Shown: in pieces, positions 32,324 through 40,742 of the stretch
Layout of the letters: every line of letters begins with the position of its first letter
How positions within the stretch are numbered: the stretch's first letter is position 1
Assembly: GCF_017301735.1 (NCBI RefSeq)
Contig: NZ_CP071090.1
Coordinates: 9,476,001-9,540,000, forward strand
Direction of reading: 5' to 3'
DNA length: 64,000 nucleotides
Source: Pyxidicoccus parkwaysis
GTDB taxonomy: Bacteria; Myxococcota; Myxococcia; Myxococcales; Myxococcaceae
Translations under genes and position numbers: made by a program
The notes under the pieces: model-generated
What the model was told of the DNA's origin: nothing
The model's database searches: none
What the model saw: only the letters and a program-made list of their open reading frames with translations

Positions 32324-32987
32324 GGACGACTCCTCAGGTGTTGCACTGGGTTGACACGCCACTCGCCGCCCGTGATGTCTTGGCAAGGCGATGCCTCCCC
32401 GCTCCGCGGGACGGACTGCCTGGATTGCTGGAGGGGGAGGACCATCGAATCCAGCGCCATCCGGATTCGACGGGACGCAAGGTGCCTCAATGGACAGACA
32501 CGTGCTGACTCAGTTGCGTCAAATCTCTGCCAGTGGCACGTCACGGCGCATGCGTCACCTACCCGCAAGTGATTGCATGACGGCCGGCGTGACAATCCAT
32601 GCAACGTTTTACACGGCCGATACGCAACGCATGACGGCAACCCCGTAGCAAAGGCAATCCGGACGCATGAGCCACGGACGTCCTACACGGAGGGAGCGGT
32701 GTGTCGGCGCCCGGACACGTGGGGCGCGCGGGCCACGCCTGCCCGCCCTGCCCCGCGTGGCCGCCCTGCTGTCGGAGGAGTCCGTCGCTTTTTCCCCGCC
32801 GTTCTCCGGAGGACAGGGAGTTTTTTCAGCAATCCGGACACCCGCCTCATCCCCGGGGCCGGGGGCCGCCCGGGTTTCAGAGGGAAGCCGCGCCACGGAG
32901 CGGGCTGGCAATCCCCTTGCACTGAAGGCTTCGCGGTTGAGGGGCAGGGGGCTGTCGGGCAGGGGTGGGGGAGAGGCCGGGGCGGTG
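32324..32987. other. Long divergent intergenic region
   Basis: A 664-base region between two divergent lipoprotein genes with no convincing gene. It contains an 8-bp inverted repeat (TCGAATCC at 32445-32452 with GGATTCGA at 32463-32470) and a 7-bp one (TTGCATG at 32573-32579 with CATGCAA at 32598-32604). It also holds a stretch richer in A+T around 32510-32650. It probably holds both promoters; no consensus boxes are assignable. Confidence 0.5.
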
Positions 32988-34379
32988 ATGGGGTGGCGGC
33001 GGTGGACATTCGCGGTGTGCGCGGCGGGACTTCTCCTCGTGGGGTGCGGGGAGAAGGCGCAGGCGGCACCGCGTGCCCAGGGCCTGGAGGTGGCGGCGTC
33101 GCCCGGTGGCGAGGGCGAGGGAGTCATCACGTGGTCGCGCCCGCTGGCGCTCGGGGACAGCGAGGCGCCGCACACGGTGGTGGCTCCCGACGGGGACGTT
33201 CTCGTCGCGGCGACGTACCGGGAGCCTTTGGACGTTGGGGGAGGCCCCCTGCCCTTCAACCATGTTTCAACAACACCCCACCTGCTGGTGGCGCGCTTCT
33301 CTCCGGACGGTGTCCTGCGCTGGGCCCATGGCCTGGTGCCCCGCGAGGGAGCGGCGCGCGCGCGGGTGGGCGGACTCGCTGTCGACAGTCAGGGCAACGC
33401 GTGGCTGGGGGGCACCTCGGCCGGCTTCCAATTCGACGGACAACGACTTCCCGAGGGCCCCTTCGTGGCGCGGCTGTCACCCGGGGGCGCCCTGGAGCGC
33501 GTGAGAGGCTTCAGCGGGGACGGCGCGCTCGACGTGCAGGCCCTGGCCGCGGACGGCGAGGGCGGCGTGGTGCTGGTGGGAGACTTCACCGGGCACCGCG
33601 ACTTCGGAGACGCCACGCGCGAGGCGGGCCCCGGCCGGGCGGCCTTCGCGGTGCGCCTGGACGCGGACGGCGGCACGCGCTGGAGCCGCGCCTGGAGCGC
33701 CGGACACGAAGGACTGGTGACGGCCCGCGGCGTGGCGGTGGACCTCTTCGGCGGCATCCACGTCGCGGGCGGCTACGCGGGCACCGTGTGCTTCGGCGGC
33801 TCCCCCTTCGTCACCGTGCGGCAGCGCACGCCCTTCGTCCTCAAGCTGTCGCCGGAGGGGCAGCACGCGTGGAGCCATGATTTGCGCGGCGCGGAGGGCA
33901 TGGCCAACGCGGTGGCGGTGGGGCCGGACCGCGTCTTCGTGGGCGGCAACTTCACCGGGCGCTTCTACTTCCACGGGCAGGCCCACGCGGCCGGCGGCTA
34001 CCAGGGCTTCCTCGCCGCCTTCGACGCGGGCGGCCAGCAGCGCTGGGCGCGCTCCTTCGACGCCACCGCCAGCGCCATGGCCACCGACGAGTCCGGCCAA
34101 ATCACCCTGGCCGGCACCCACGACGGCGCCCTGGGCGACCTCAGCGCGGGCCCCGGAGGCCGCACGCCCGCTGGCCTCTACGTGGCCCGGCTGCTGCCCG
34201 AGGATGGGGCCTCACTCTGGGTCCGAGGCTTCACCCACCCCGGCGCCGCCGTGGCACGCTCCGTCTCGGTGGACCTGGCCGGCCACGCCCTCGTGGCGGG
34301 CACCCTCTCTCGCGCGCTCCCAGACGGGACGCCGTACCCGCGCCCGCAGGACGGCTTCCTCCTCCGCCTGAGACCCTGA
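32988..34379 (+). CDS. Propeller-like lipoprotein
   Basis: A 463-residue lipoprotein; ATG 32988 (or GTG 32985) leads directly into a signal with lipobox LLVGC. In-frame codons further upstream have no conserved start. The body has repeating units of about 50 residues with a VxVDxxGNxxxxG strand followed by FVARLSPxG or FVLKLSPEG, as in SBBP/beta-propeller repeat proteins. It is probably a surface-anchored binding protein; ligand unknown. It is monocistronic. Confidence 0.78.
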   Translation: MGWRRWTFAVCAAGLLLVGCGEKAQAAPRAQGLEVAASPGGEGEGVITWSRPLALGDSEAPHTVVAPDGDVLVAATYREPLDVGGGPLPFNHVSTTPHLLVARFSPDGVLRWAHGLVPREGAARARVGGLAVDSQGNAWLGGTSAGFQFDGQRLPEGPFVARLSPGGALERVRGFSGDGALDVQALAADGEGGVVLVGDFTGHRDFGDATREAGPGRAAFAVRLDADGGTRWSRAWSAGHEGLVTARGVAVDLFGGIHVAGGYAGTVCFGGSPFVTVRQRTPFVLKLSPEGQHAWSHDLRGAEGMANAVAVGPDRVFVGGNFTGRFYFHGQAHAAGGYQGFLAAFDAGGQQRWARSFDATASAMATDESGQITLAGTHDGALGDLSAGPGGRTPAGLYVARLLPEDGASLWVRGFTHPGAAVARSVSVDLAGHALVAGTLSRALPDGTPYPRPQDGFLLRLRP

Positions 34380-34680
34380 GTCCGGGTCTCCAGGCGACCT
34401 CAGGGGTGGTTCAAACCCCGCTTTCCCCGGGAAGTCGGTTGCCTGGAGGGCACCAAGTCCCCCTGAGAATTCGACTTTACAGTCGCGTCCATGTTATTCG
34501 CGGGCCCGCCTTCGTGGCGTGCGACTCGCGCCTAGAAGGGCGAGGCTGTGCTGAAGCGCAGGCGCGCGGTGACCCCGCTCGCAGGCGGCCAACCCCTCGA
34601 CACCACTCCCTGTTCCCCATGGCACGCGGAGCATCCAGCCACGCGCCTGGACTCGAGTCTCTGTGAGGAGTTGCACCCCC
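34380..34680. other. Intergenic region with nested hairpins
   Basis: This 301-base gap starts with a long-range inverted repeat: CTCCAGGCGACC (34388-34399) pairs with GGTTGCCTGGAG (34437-34448), 11 of 12 positions, enclosing a smaller GGGGT/ACCCC hairpin (34403-34419). It probably acts as terminator for the lipoprotein gene. The remainder leads to the pyrophosphatase gene; no gene is seen. Confidence 0.5.
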
Positions 34681-37209
34681 ATGACACCCACCGTTTCACG
34701 GATGGACGCACTCCGGAAGTGCGTCACCGGCGCGGCCGCGAAAGCCCTCGGGCTTCTGACGGTCCTCGCCGCGAGCGCCGCCCACGCGAGCGAGGCGGAC
34801 CTCGTCCTTCCCAACTTCAGCGAAGTCACCTTCATCGGCGGTCTCAACGGCAGGCAGCTCCTGCTGTCCGGCATCGCCGTCTGCGTCATCGGCCTGGTGT
34901 TCGGTTTCCTCCAGTACGCCAGCCTGCAGAAGATGCCCGTCCACAAGGCGATGCTCGACATCTCCGAGCTCATCTATGAGACGTGCAAGACGTACCTCGC
35001 CACGCAGATGAAGTTCATCGGCATCCTGTGGGCCCTCATCGCGGTGGTGATGGTGGGCTACTTCGGGTTCCTGCGGCACATGGACGCCGGCCGGGTGGTC
35101 ATCATCCTGGTCGCCAGCCTCGTCGGCATCGCCGGCTCGTGCGGCGTCGCCTGGTTCGGCATCCGCGTCAACACGTTCGCCAACAGCCGCACCGCCTTCG
35201 CGTCGCTGCGCGGCAAGCCCTACCCCACCTACGCCATCCCCCTGCAGGCCGGTATGTCCATCGGCATGGTGCTCATCAGCACCGAGCTCCTGCTGATGCT
35301 GGCGATTCTCCTCTTCATCCCTGCGGACTTCGCGGGCCCCTGCTTCATCGGCTTCGCCATCGGTGAGTCGCTCGGCGCGTCCGCGCTGCGCATCGCCGGC
35401 GGCATCTTCACCAAGATTGCCGACATCGGCTCCGACCTGATGAAGATCGTCTTCAAGATCAAGGAAGACGACGCGCGCAACCCGGGCGTCATCGCCGACT
35501 GCACCGGCGACAACGCGGGCGACAGCGTGGGTCCCTCCGCGGACGGCTTCGAGACCTACGGCGTGACGGGCGTGGCGCTCATCACCTTCATCCTGCTGGC
35601 CGTCGAGGTGCCCTACCGCATCGAGCTGCTGGTCTGGATTTTCATGATGCGCATCGTGATGGTGCTCGCGTCCCTGGCGGCCTACGGCCTGAACAACATC
35701 TACCAGGGTGGCAAGTACCGCAACGCGGACCACATGAACTTCGAGCACCCGCTCACCGCGCTGGTGTGGGTGACGTCCATCCTCTCCGTGGCCCTGACGT
35801 TCCTGGTCAGCTACCTGCTCATCCCGAACCTGGGCGGCGACAGCAGCCTGTGGTGGAAGCTGTCGGCCATCATCACCTGCGGCACCCTGGCCGGCGCCAT
35901 CATCCCCGAGGCCATCAAGGCCTTCACCTCCACCGAGAGCCGCCACGTGCGCGAGGTGGTGACGGCCAGCCGCGAGGGTGGTGCGTCCCTCAACGTCATC
36001 TCCGGCCTGGTGGCGGGTAACTTCTCCGCCTACTGGATGGGCCTCATCATCGCCGGCCTGATGGGCCTGGCGTTCTGGTTCAGCGGCGCGGGCGAGGCGG
36101 GCCAGGGCGTGGGCCAGCTGATGATTGCCGCTCCGGTGTTCGCCTTCGGCCTCGTGGCCTTCGGCTTCCTCGGCATGGGCCCGGTCACCATCGCCGTCGA
36201 CTCGTACGGCCCGGTGACGGACAACGCGCAGTCCGTGTACGAGCTGTCCCTCATCGAGAACGTCCCCAACGTGAAGGACGAGGTGAAGCGCGACTTCGGC
36301 TTCGTGCCCGACTTCGAGAAGGGCAAGGAGTACCTCGAGGAGAACGACGGCGCGGGCAACACGTTCAAGGCCACGGCCAAGCCGGTGCTCATCGGCACCG
36401 CGGTGGTGGGCGCCACGACGATGATTTTCTCCATCATCGTGCTGCTGGTGGGCATCACCACCAGCGCCTCCGGCGAGCAGGTGCTCAACGCGGACAAGGC
36501 GCAGTTCCTGTCGCTGCTCCACGCCCCGTTCCTCCTGGGCCTCATCACCGGCGGCGCGGTCATCTACTGGTTCTCCGGCGCGTCCATGCAGGCCGTGTCC
36601 ACCGGCGCCTACCGCGCGGTGGAGTTCATCAAGGCCAACATCCGGCTGGAGGGCGTGGAGAAGGCCAGCGTGACGGACTCGAAGAAGGTCGTCGAAATCT
36701 GCACGCAGTACGCGCAGAAGGGCATGATCAACATCTTCCTCGCGGTGTTCTTCAGCACCCTCGCCTTCGCCTGCCTCGAGCCGTACTTCTTCGTCGGCTA
36801 CCTCATCTCCATCGCCATCTTCGGCCTGTACCAGGCCGTGTTCATGGCGAACGCGGGCGGCGCCTGGGACAACGCGAAGAAGCTGGTGGAGACGGAGCTG
36901 AAGGCCAAGGGCACGGACCTGCACGCGGCCACCGTCGTCGGTGACACCGTGGGCGACCCGTTCAAGGACACGTCCTCCGTGGCGCTCAACCCGGTCATCA
37001 AGTTCACCACCCTCTTCGGCCTGCTGGCCGTGGAGCTGGCGGTGGAGCTGAATACCACGGCCTCGGGCAAGCAGCTCACCACCATCCTCGCGGCGGTGTT
37101 CTTCGTGCTCTCGACGGTGTTCGTGTACCGCAGCTTCTACGGCATGCGCATCCAGAGCGCCGCCGGCACCTCCGACATCAAGTCGGACGCGGCGGTGAAG
37201 ACGGCCTGA
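34681..37209 (+). CDS. hppA: Membrane-bound ion-pumping pyrophosphatase
   Basis: An 842-residue protein with about 16 membrane helices that couples pyrophosphate hydrolysis to ion pumping. The substrate site is recognisable: EDDARNPGVIAD then GDNAGD, DSYGPVTDNA, and the C-terminal VVGDTVGDPFKDT. ATG 34681 has AGGAG upstream; GTG 34663 is an alternative. A Lys lies at the position that is Ala in K+-dependent enzymes (GNTFKATAK), suggesting the K+-independent, proton-pumping class. Usual length is about 700 residues, so loops or extra helices are present. A strong terminator follows. Confidence 0.93.
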   Translation: MTPTVSRMDALRKCVTGAAAKALGLLTVLAASAAHASEADLVLPNFSEVTFIGGLNGRQLLLSGIAVCVIGLVFGFLQYASLQKMPVHKAMLDISELIYETCKTYLATQMKFIGILWALIAVVMVGYFGFLRHMDAGRVVIILVASLVGIAGSCGVAWFGIRVNTFANSRTAFASLRGKPYPTYAIPLQAGMSIGMVLISTELLLMLAILLFIPADFAGPCFIGFAIGESLGASALRIAGGIFTKIADIGSDLMKIVFKIKEDDARNPGVIADCTGDNAGDSVGPSADGFETYGVTGVALITFILLAVEVPYRIELLVWIFMMRIVMVLASLAAYGLNNIYQGGKYRNADHMNFEHPLTALVWVTSILSVALTFLVSYLLIPNLGGDSSLWWKLSAIITCGTLAGAIIPEAIKAFTSTESRHVREVVTASREGGASLNVISGLVAGNFSAYWMGLIIAGLMGLAFWFSGAGEAGQGVGQLMIAAPVFAFGLVAFGFLGMGPVTIAVDSYGPVTDNAQSVYELSLIENVPNVKDEVKRDFGFVPDFEKGKEYLEENDGAGNTFKATAKPVLIGTAVVGATTMIFSIIVLLVGITTSASGEQVLNADKAQFLSLLHAPFLLGLITGGAVIYWFSGASMQAVSTGAYRAVEFIKANIRLEGVEKASVTDSKKVVEICTQYAQKGMINIFLAVFFSTLAFACLEPYFFVGYLISIAIFGLYQAVFMANAGGAWDNAKKLVETELKAKGTDLHAATVVGDTVGDPFKDTSSVALNPVIKFTTLFGLLAVELAVELNTTASGKQLTTILAAVFFVLSTVFVYRSFYGMRIQSAAGTSDIKSDAAVKTA

Positions 37210-37218
37210 AGCCGTCTT
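37198..37218 (+). other. Hairpin spanning the hppA stop codon
   Basis: AAGACGGC (37198-37205) and GCCGTCTT (37211-37218) pair perfectly around a 5-base loop that contains the stop codon. It may protect the 3' end or assist the terminator just downstream. Confidence 0.5.
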
Positions 37219-37240
37219 CGGACGCACTGAAGTGACACGG

Positions 37241-37280
37241 GCGGCGGGGTGCCTTCACGGCACTCCGCCGCTTCGCTTTT
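37241..37280 (+). terminator. Rho-independent terminator of hppA
   Basis: A 13-bp stem (37241-37253 with 37259-37271, one G-T wobble) with a 5-base loop is followed by TTCGCTTTT. It lies between hppA and the convergent zinc-ribbon gene. Confidence 0.85.
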
Positions 37281-37299
37281 CACCGCCCCCTGCCCGCCG

Positions 37300-37620
37300 T
37301 CAGCTCGTGACGCGGAAGGCCGGCGGGTCGATGCGCGTGGAGCGGCACTCCGGGCAGGCCCCGGGCCGGGTGAAGCGCTTGCGGTCCTTGAAGGAGAAGC
37401 CGCATTGGATGCAGCTGGCGGGCAGGACTTCCAGTCGCAGCCCCTGCGCCTTGAGGGACTTCTCCAGGTGGGCGAGGTGGTCCGCCACGTCCTTCTCGGA
37501 GATGCCCACCATGGAGGACAAATCCTTCGCGGTGAGGCCCGGCTCCGGCGCCGAGGCCAGCGCCGCCTCCAGCGCGCCGCGCACCGTGCTGCCGCGCACT
37601 GGAGGGACGGGAGCGCTCAC
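37300..37620 (-). CDS. Zinc-ribbon transcriptional regulator, winged-helix type
   Basis: A 106-residue protein: winged helix (about 8-60, with LTAKDLSSMVGISEKDVADHL as helix-turn-helix) followed by a zinc ribbon with CIQCGF and CPECRS (four Cys). The architecture matches the COG3357-type predicted regulators containing an HTH fused to a Zn ribbon. Start GTG 37620 overlaps the upstream membrane-protein stop as GTGA, so the two are coupled. Its target is unknown; autoregulation of the pair is plausible. Confidence 0.8.
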   Translation of the reverse strand: MSAPVPPVRGSTVRGALEAALASAPEPGLTAKDLSSMVGISEKDVADHLAHLEKSLKAQGLRLEVLPASCIQCGFSFKDRKRFTRPGACPECRSTRIDPPAFRVTS

Positions 37621-38171
37621 GCGCCAATCGCCCCCGGGTCCGTCGCCAGCTCGCCGCCCAGGTGCATGCCCGTCTGGCACCGGTAGTCCGTCACCAGCGA
37701 GGCCAGAATCGTGGACAGGCCCACGACGACGTGGATGGCCGCGGCCCAGGGGCTGCGCCTGGCGTACCCCAGCACGAAGGGCGCGAGGATGGCGGAGGCG
37801 CCGTAGACGTAGTCCGCGATTTCGTGCGCCTCGATGGGGATGAGCTTGGTGAGGCTCATGCGGTAGTCGGTGAGCAGCGAGACGCCGATGACGGAGGAGC
37901 CCAGCGCCACCCCGGCCGCTTTGGCCACCGGGTCATCCGACAGGAGCCCCGCGAGCACCGAGGCGGTGCCGCCCTTGTAGTCCAGGAGCGAGTGGACATC
38001 CTGCGGAATCCATCGGCGCAGCGGCAACTTACCGAACAGCGGGCGCGAGAGGATGCCCGCCGCGGCGCTCCGGTCCAGGGCCCGGTGGACCACCCGGCGC
38101 AGGCCCGTATCCGGCTGCAGGGACGGCGGGGTGAGGGGGGCGGAAATGTTCGGGGTCTGCGGCTCGGCCAT
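37617..38171 (-). CDS. Membrane protein with internal duplication (SPW-like)
   Basis: A 184-residue protein with about four hydrophobic helices. Two halves share the pattern IPxxxHxxxDYxxG, then a helix pair ending SLxTDYR (first LLTDYRMS, then LVTDYRCQ). The duplication resembles SPW-repeat membrane proteins, with His and Asp/Tyr residues near the membrane surface. ATG 38171 (MAEPQTP) is chosen over a start 41 codons upstream. It is coupled to the zinc-ribbon regulator. Function unknown. Confidence 0.7.
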   Translation of the reverse strand: MAEPQTPNISAPLTPPSLQPDTGLRRVVHRALDRSAAAGILSRPLFGKLPLRRWIPQDVHSLLDYKGGTASVLAGLLSDDPVAKAAGVALGSSVIGVSLLTDYRMSLTKLIPIEAHEIADYVYGASAILAPFVLGYARRSPWAAAIHVVVGLSTILASLVTDYRCQTGMHLGGELATDPGAIGA

Positions 38172-38447
38172 GGCGGCGCTCCTTCCAGTCATCCCTTCGT
38201 GACGCTGTGCCGCCAAGGTAGGCACGCGGCGCGTTTCGCATAGCGAAAGGCCCCTCGCCTGCCCGGTGCGGGAAACCCGGGGGGCGGGACTCACACCACC
38301 CCGGGCCCTCCCGCCCGCCAGGCAGGCAGGGGGGCTTCCACTCGGGCGCCCGCTGCATGCAAACTAGGGAACGCAGTAGGGGCCTTCGGATTCTCAGAGG
38401 GCGAAACGCTGCGGCGCGAGCCGCTCTGAAACGAGAGAACGCGATTC

Positions 38448-38654
38448 ATGGCAACTGGTACTGTCAAGTGGTTCAACGATGCGAAGGGCTTTGGTTTCAT
38501 CGTGCAGGATGGCGGCGGTGAGGACGTGTTCGTCCACCACAGCGCCATCAACATGGATGGCTTCCGCACGCTGCAGGAAGGCCAGAAGGTGGAGTTCGAG
38601 GTCGGCCGCGGCCCCAAGGGCCTGCAGGCGCAGAACGTCCGCGCCTCGAGCTGA
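38448..38654 (+). CDS. Cold shock protein
   Basis: A 68-residue CspA-family protein, single cold shock domain. RNP1 (KGFGFIV) and RNP2 (VFVHHSAI) are intact. It binds single-stranded nucleic acid and acts as an RNA chaperone. The upstream 90 bases may form a structured leader. A textbook terminator follows 25 bp after the stop, so the message is monocistronic. Confidence 0.96.
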   Translation: MATGTVKWFNDAKGFGFIVQDGGGEDVFVHHSAINMDGFRTLQEGQKVEFEVGRGPKGLQAQNVRASS

Positions 38655-38679
38655 GCAGCGCTTCCTGTAGACGTCCCGG

Positions 38680-38722
38680 AAGCCCGGTCTCGCCCACGCG
38701 AGGTCGGGCTTTCTCCTTTGCG
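38680..38722 (+). terminator. Rho-independent terminator of cold shock gene
   Basis: A 13-pair stem (38680-38692 with 38699-38711, two G-T wobbles) with a 6-base loop is followed by TTTCTCCTTT. Confidence 0.9.
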
Positions 38723-38749
38723 GGCTCCGGGCGGCACCTGAGAGGCTGC

Positions 38750-39322
38750 ATGCCCATGCGCCTGCCCCGCATTCCCCGAGTCATCGGCTTCGACGATGGG
38801 CCCTTCGCGCGCCGCCCCGGCGTCTCCGTGCCGCTGGCCGGCGTGGTGTGCGGCGGCACGCGCTTCGAGGGGCTCGTCTGGGGGCGCGTGCGGCGCGACG
38901 GCTGGAATGCCACGCGCGAGGTGTGCCGGCTGTTGGAGGGCGGCAAGTTCCTCCCGCAATTGCACCTGGTGCTGCTGGACGGCATCGCCTTCGGCGGCTT
39001 CAACGTGGTGGACCTGCCGGAGCTGGCCGCGCGGCTGAAGAAGCCGTGCGTGGCGGTGATGCGCCGGCCACCGGACCTGGACGCGGTGGAGCGCGCGCTG
39101 CGGCGGCTGCCTCGCGCGGACGAGCGCTGGGCGAAGCTGAAGCGCGCCGGACCCATCCACCAGCTGGGCGGCTTCACCTTCCAGGTGCAGGGGGCGGAAC
39201 CGACCCTGGTGGCGGACGCGCTCGCCCGGGTGACGGACCGGGGCCTCGTGCCCGAAGCGCTGCGGCTGGCGCACCTCATCGGCTCGGCCGTCGTCACCGG
39301 AGAGAGCGGACAGCGCGCGTAG
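38750..39322 (+). CDS. DUF99 (endonuclease V-like fold) protein
   Basis: A 190-residue soluble protein of the DUF99 family, which has an endonuclease V/RNase H-like fold. Hallmarks are the opening RVIGFDDGPF with acidic residues, the VLLDGIAFGGFNVVDL strand-turn and the C-terminal EALRLAHLIGSAVVTGESG. Nuclease activity is not established for the family. ATG 38750 has GAGAGG upstream; ATG 38756 is possible. It lies behind the cold shock terminator and is probably transcribed alone. Confidence 0.85.
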   Translation: MPMRLPRIPRVIGFDDGPFARRPGVSVPLAGVVCGGTRFEGLVWGRVRRDGWNATREVCRLLEGGKFLPQLHLVLLDGIAFGGFNVVDLPELAARLKKPCVAVMRRPPDLDAVERALRRLPRADERWAKLKRAGPIHQLGGFTFQVQGAEPTLVADALARVTDRGLVPEALRLAHLIGSAVVTGESGQRA

Positions 39323-39529
39323 GAGCCGGGCGCACCTCGCTTCAGGTACTACGCGAGGATTGCACCCGCGCGGGACGTGAATGCCAGCGGGCGGGAATGT
39401 TCCATTCGTTTCAGCCTGCTCCCTCACAAGCATTTCCCATAATTCCAGGCTGACCAGAGCACACGGGGGGTGGCGTGCGTTCGGATGTCTATGTTTGTTA
39501 TTCTTTCCCTCGCTGGGGAGGGAGCACGC

Positions 39530-39958
39530 ATGTTCGAAGTCACCAATGATACGAATCGCCGCACCGTCACGGCCCGCCTGAGTGGGTTCGTCCGACCGAA
39601 CGAGATGAAGGACTTCGCCGCGGCCTACAAGACGGCGACGGACGTGTACGGAGGAGGAAGGCACCTGGTGCTCGCGGACATGCGTGGCCTGCGGACGCTG
39701 GAGCCGGAGTCCGCGGCCATCTTCGGCGAGGTGGTGGCGTATGGACGGCAGCGCGGCTGCCTGATGTGCGCGCACGTGTCGGACTCCACCATCGCGCGCC
39801 TCCAGACGGCGCGGGTGGCCTCGGAGGCCGCGCCCGGTGACGACATCACCGTGGACTGCGTGTCACTGGAGGAGGCGCACACGCAGCTCGCCAAGGCGCG
39901 CGCGAAGCACTTCCTCGGCACGGAGCCCGTGCCCATGGCGCAGGCCGCGGCGCGCTGA
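39530..39958 (+). CDS. STAS-like small cytosolic protein
   Basis: A 142-residue protein from ATG 39530, with GGGAGG about 9 bases upstream. The pattern of an N-terminal strand with NRRTVTARLSGFVRP, a helix, LVLADMRGLRTLEPESAAIF and a following helix is like STAS/SpoIIAA-type or DUF3478-like domains that move between phosphorylated and free forms. No catalytic motif is seen. It stands alone between the DUF99 and Nudix genes. Assignment is tentative. Confidence 0.65.
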   Translation: MFEVTNDTNRRTVTARLSGFVRPNEMKDFAAAYKTATDVYGGGRHLVLADMRGLRTLEPESAAIFGEVVAYGRQRGCLMCAHVSDSTIARLQTARVASEAAPGDDITVDCVSLEEAHTQLAKARAKHFLGTEPVPMAQAAAR

Positions 39959-39973
39959 AGGGCGGACACGCGC

Positions 39974-40010
39974 GAGCCAGCACCACTTGGACCGCTGGCT
40001 CCGAGTGGTG
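39974..40010. terminator. Two overlapping inverted repeats between convergent genes
   Basis: GAGCCAGC (39974-39981) pairs with GCTGGCTC (39994-40001). CACCACTTGG (39981-39990) pairs with CCGAGTGGTG (40001-40010), one wobble. The two stems share bases and are mutually exclusive. The location suggests bidirectional termination. Confidence 0.55.
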
Positions 40011-40013
40011 CGT

Positions 40014-40517
40014 TCAGCCTCTGCGGTGCTTCGCGTCCTCCAGGTAGGCACGCACGAGCGAGGAGAGGTTCAGCCGCAGGGCCGTGTCCAAATCGATGAA
40101 CGCGGCCCACGTCACCTCGCGCCGGTCGATGGTGAGCACCGGCTCCGCGTCCACGTCCACCTCCACGAAGGTGACGTGGTCGTCCTTGTTCTCCTCCGAG
40201 CCCACCGTCTCGAAGACGGTGCGCAGCACGGCGGGCGCCATGTGCACGCCCACCTCCTCGCGGAGCTCGCGGGCGCCGCACTCGGGAGCGGACTCGCCCC
40301 GGTGGTAGCCGCCGCCCGGCATGCTCAGCTTGTGCTTGTACGAGTTCTGGAGCAGCAGCACCCGCCCCGCGTGCCACACGCCCACGAAGACGCCGCGCGT
40401 CTGCGGGCGGCGCACGAACCAGTACACGCGCGCCAGCGCATACGCGCTCCGGTACGCCGTGCGGGCGAGCGGGTCCAGCAGCCGGCTCAACCCCTCCCCG
40501 TGGGGGACATCAGTCAT
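40014..40517 (-). CDS. Nudix hydrolase
   Basis: A 167-residue protein from ATG 40517; ATG 40550 is also possible, and neither has a clear ribosome site. The Nudix box is present (GGGYHRGES, then RELREEVGV), giving the metal-binding Glu residues. These enzymes hydrolyse nucleoside diphosphates linked to another group; the substrate is unknown. An N-terminal helical extension (about residues 8-35, with RTAYRSAYALARVYWFV) may be a membrane-associating or dimerisation element. The gene is probably monocistronic. Confidence 0.87.
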   Translation of the reverse strand: MTDVPHGEGLSRLLDPLARTAYRSAYALARVYWFVRRPQTRGVFVGVWHAGRVLLLQNSYKHKLSMPGGGYHRGESAPECGARELREEVGVHMAPAVLRTVFETVGSEENKDDHVTFVEVDVDAEPVLTIDRREVTWAAFIDLDTALRLNLSSLVRAYLEDAKHRRG

Positions 40518-40742
40518 GTGCACGGAGCGGTCATCGGTCGGCGCGGCCATGCGTGCATCATGGATGACGATGGGGCCCGGTGTCCCGCGAGGCGCGGCCC
40601 TCGTGGAGCCCGGTGCCCCCACACCGCGAGCATGTGTCCGATTCCGCCCGCGTCCCCGGCCCTCGGAGTGCGCGACAGAACTGGCGAAGCAGTCGGCAGC
40701 CCCGTGGGGCCGGTTACCGCCGCTCCGTTTCGCCAGGCACTC

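Noticed and set aside
34403..34419. A T-arm-like GGTTCAA loop hairpin suggesting a tRNA
   Set aside because: The stem does not place TTC at the loop start, and no acceptor, D or anticodon arm can be found around it.
34696..37227. An 843-codon open frame opposite the membrane pyrophosphatase gene
   Set aside because: The plus-strand product is an unmistakable pyrophosphatase; the minus frame is an artefact of GC-rich codon bias.
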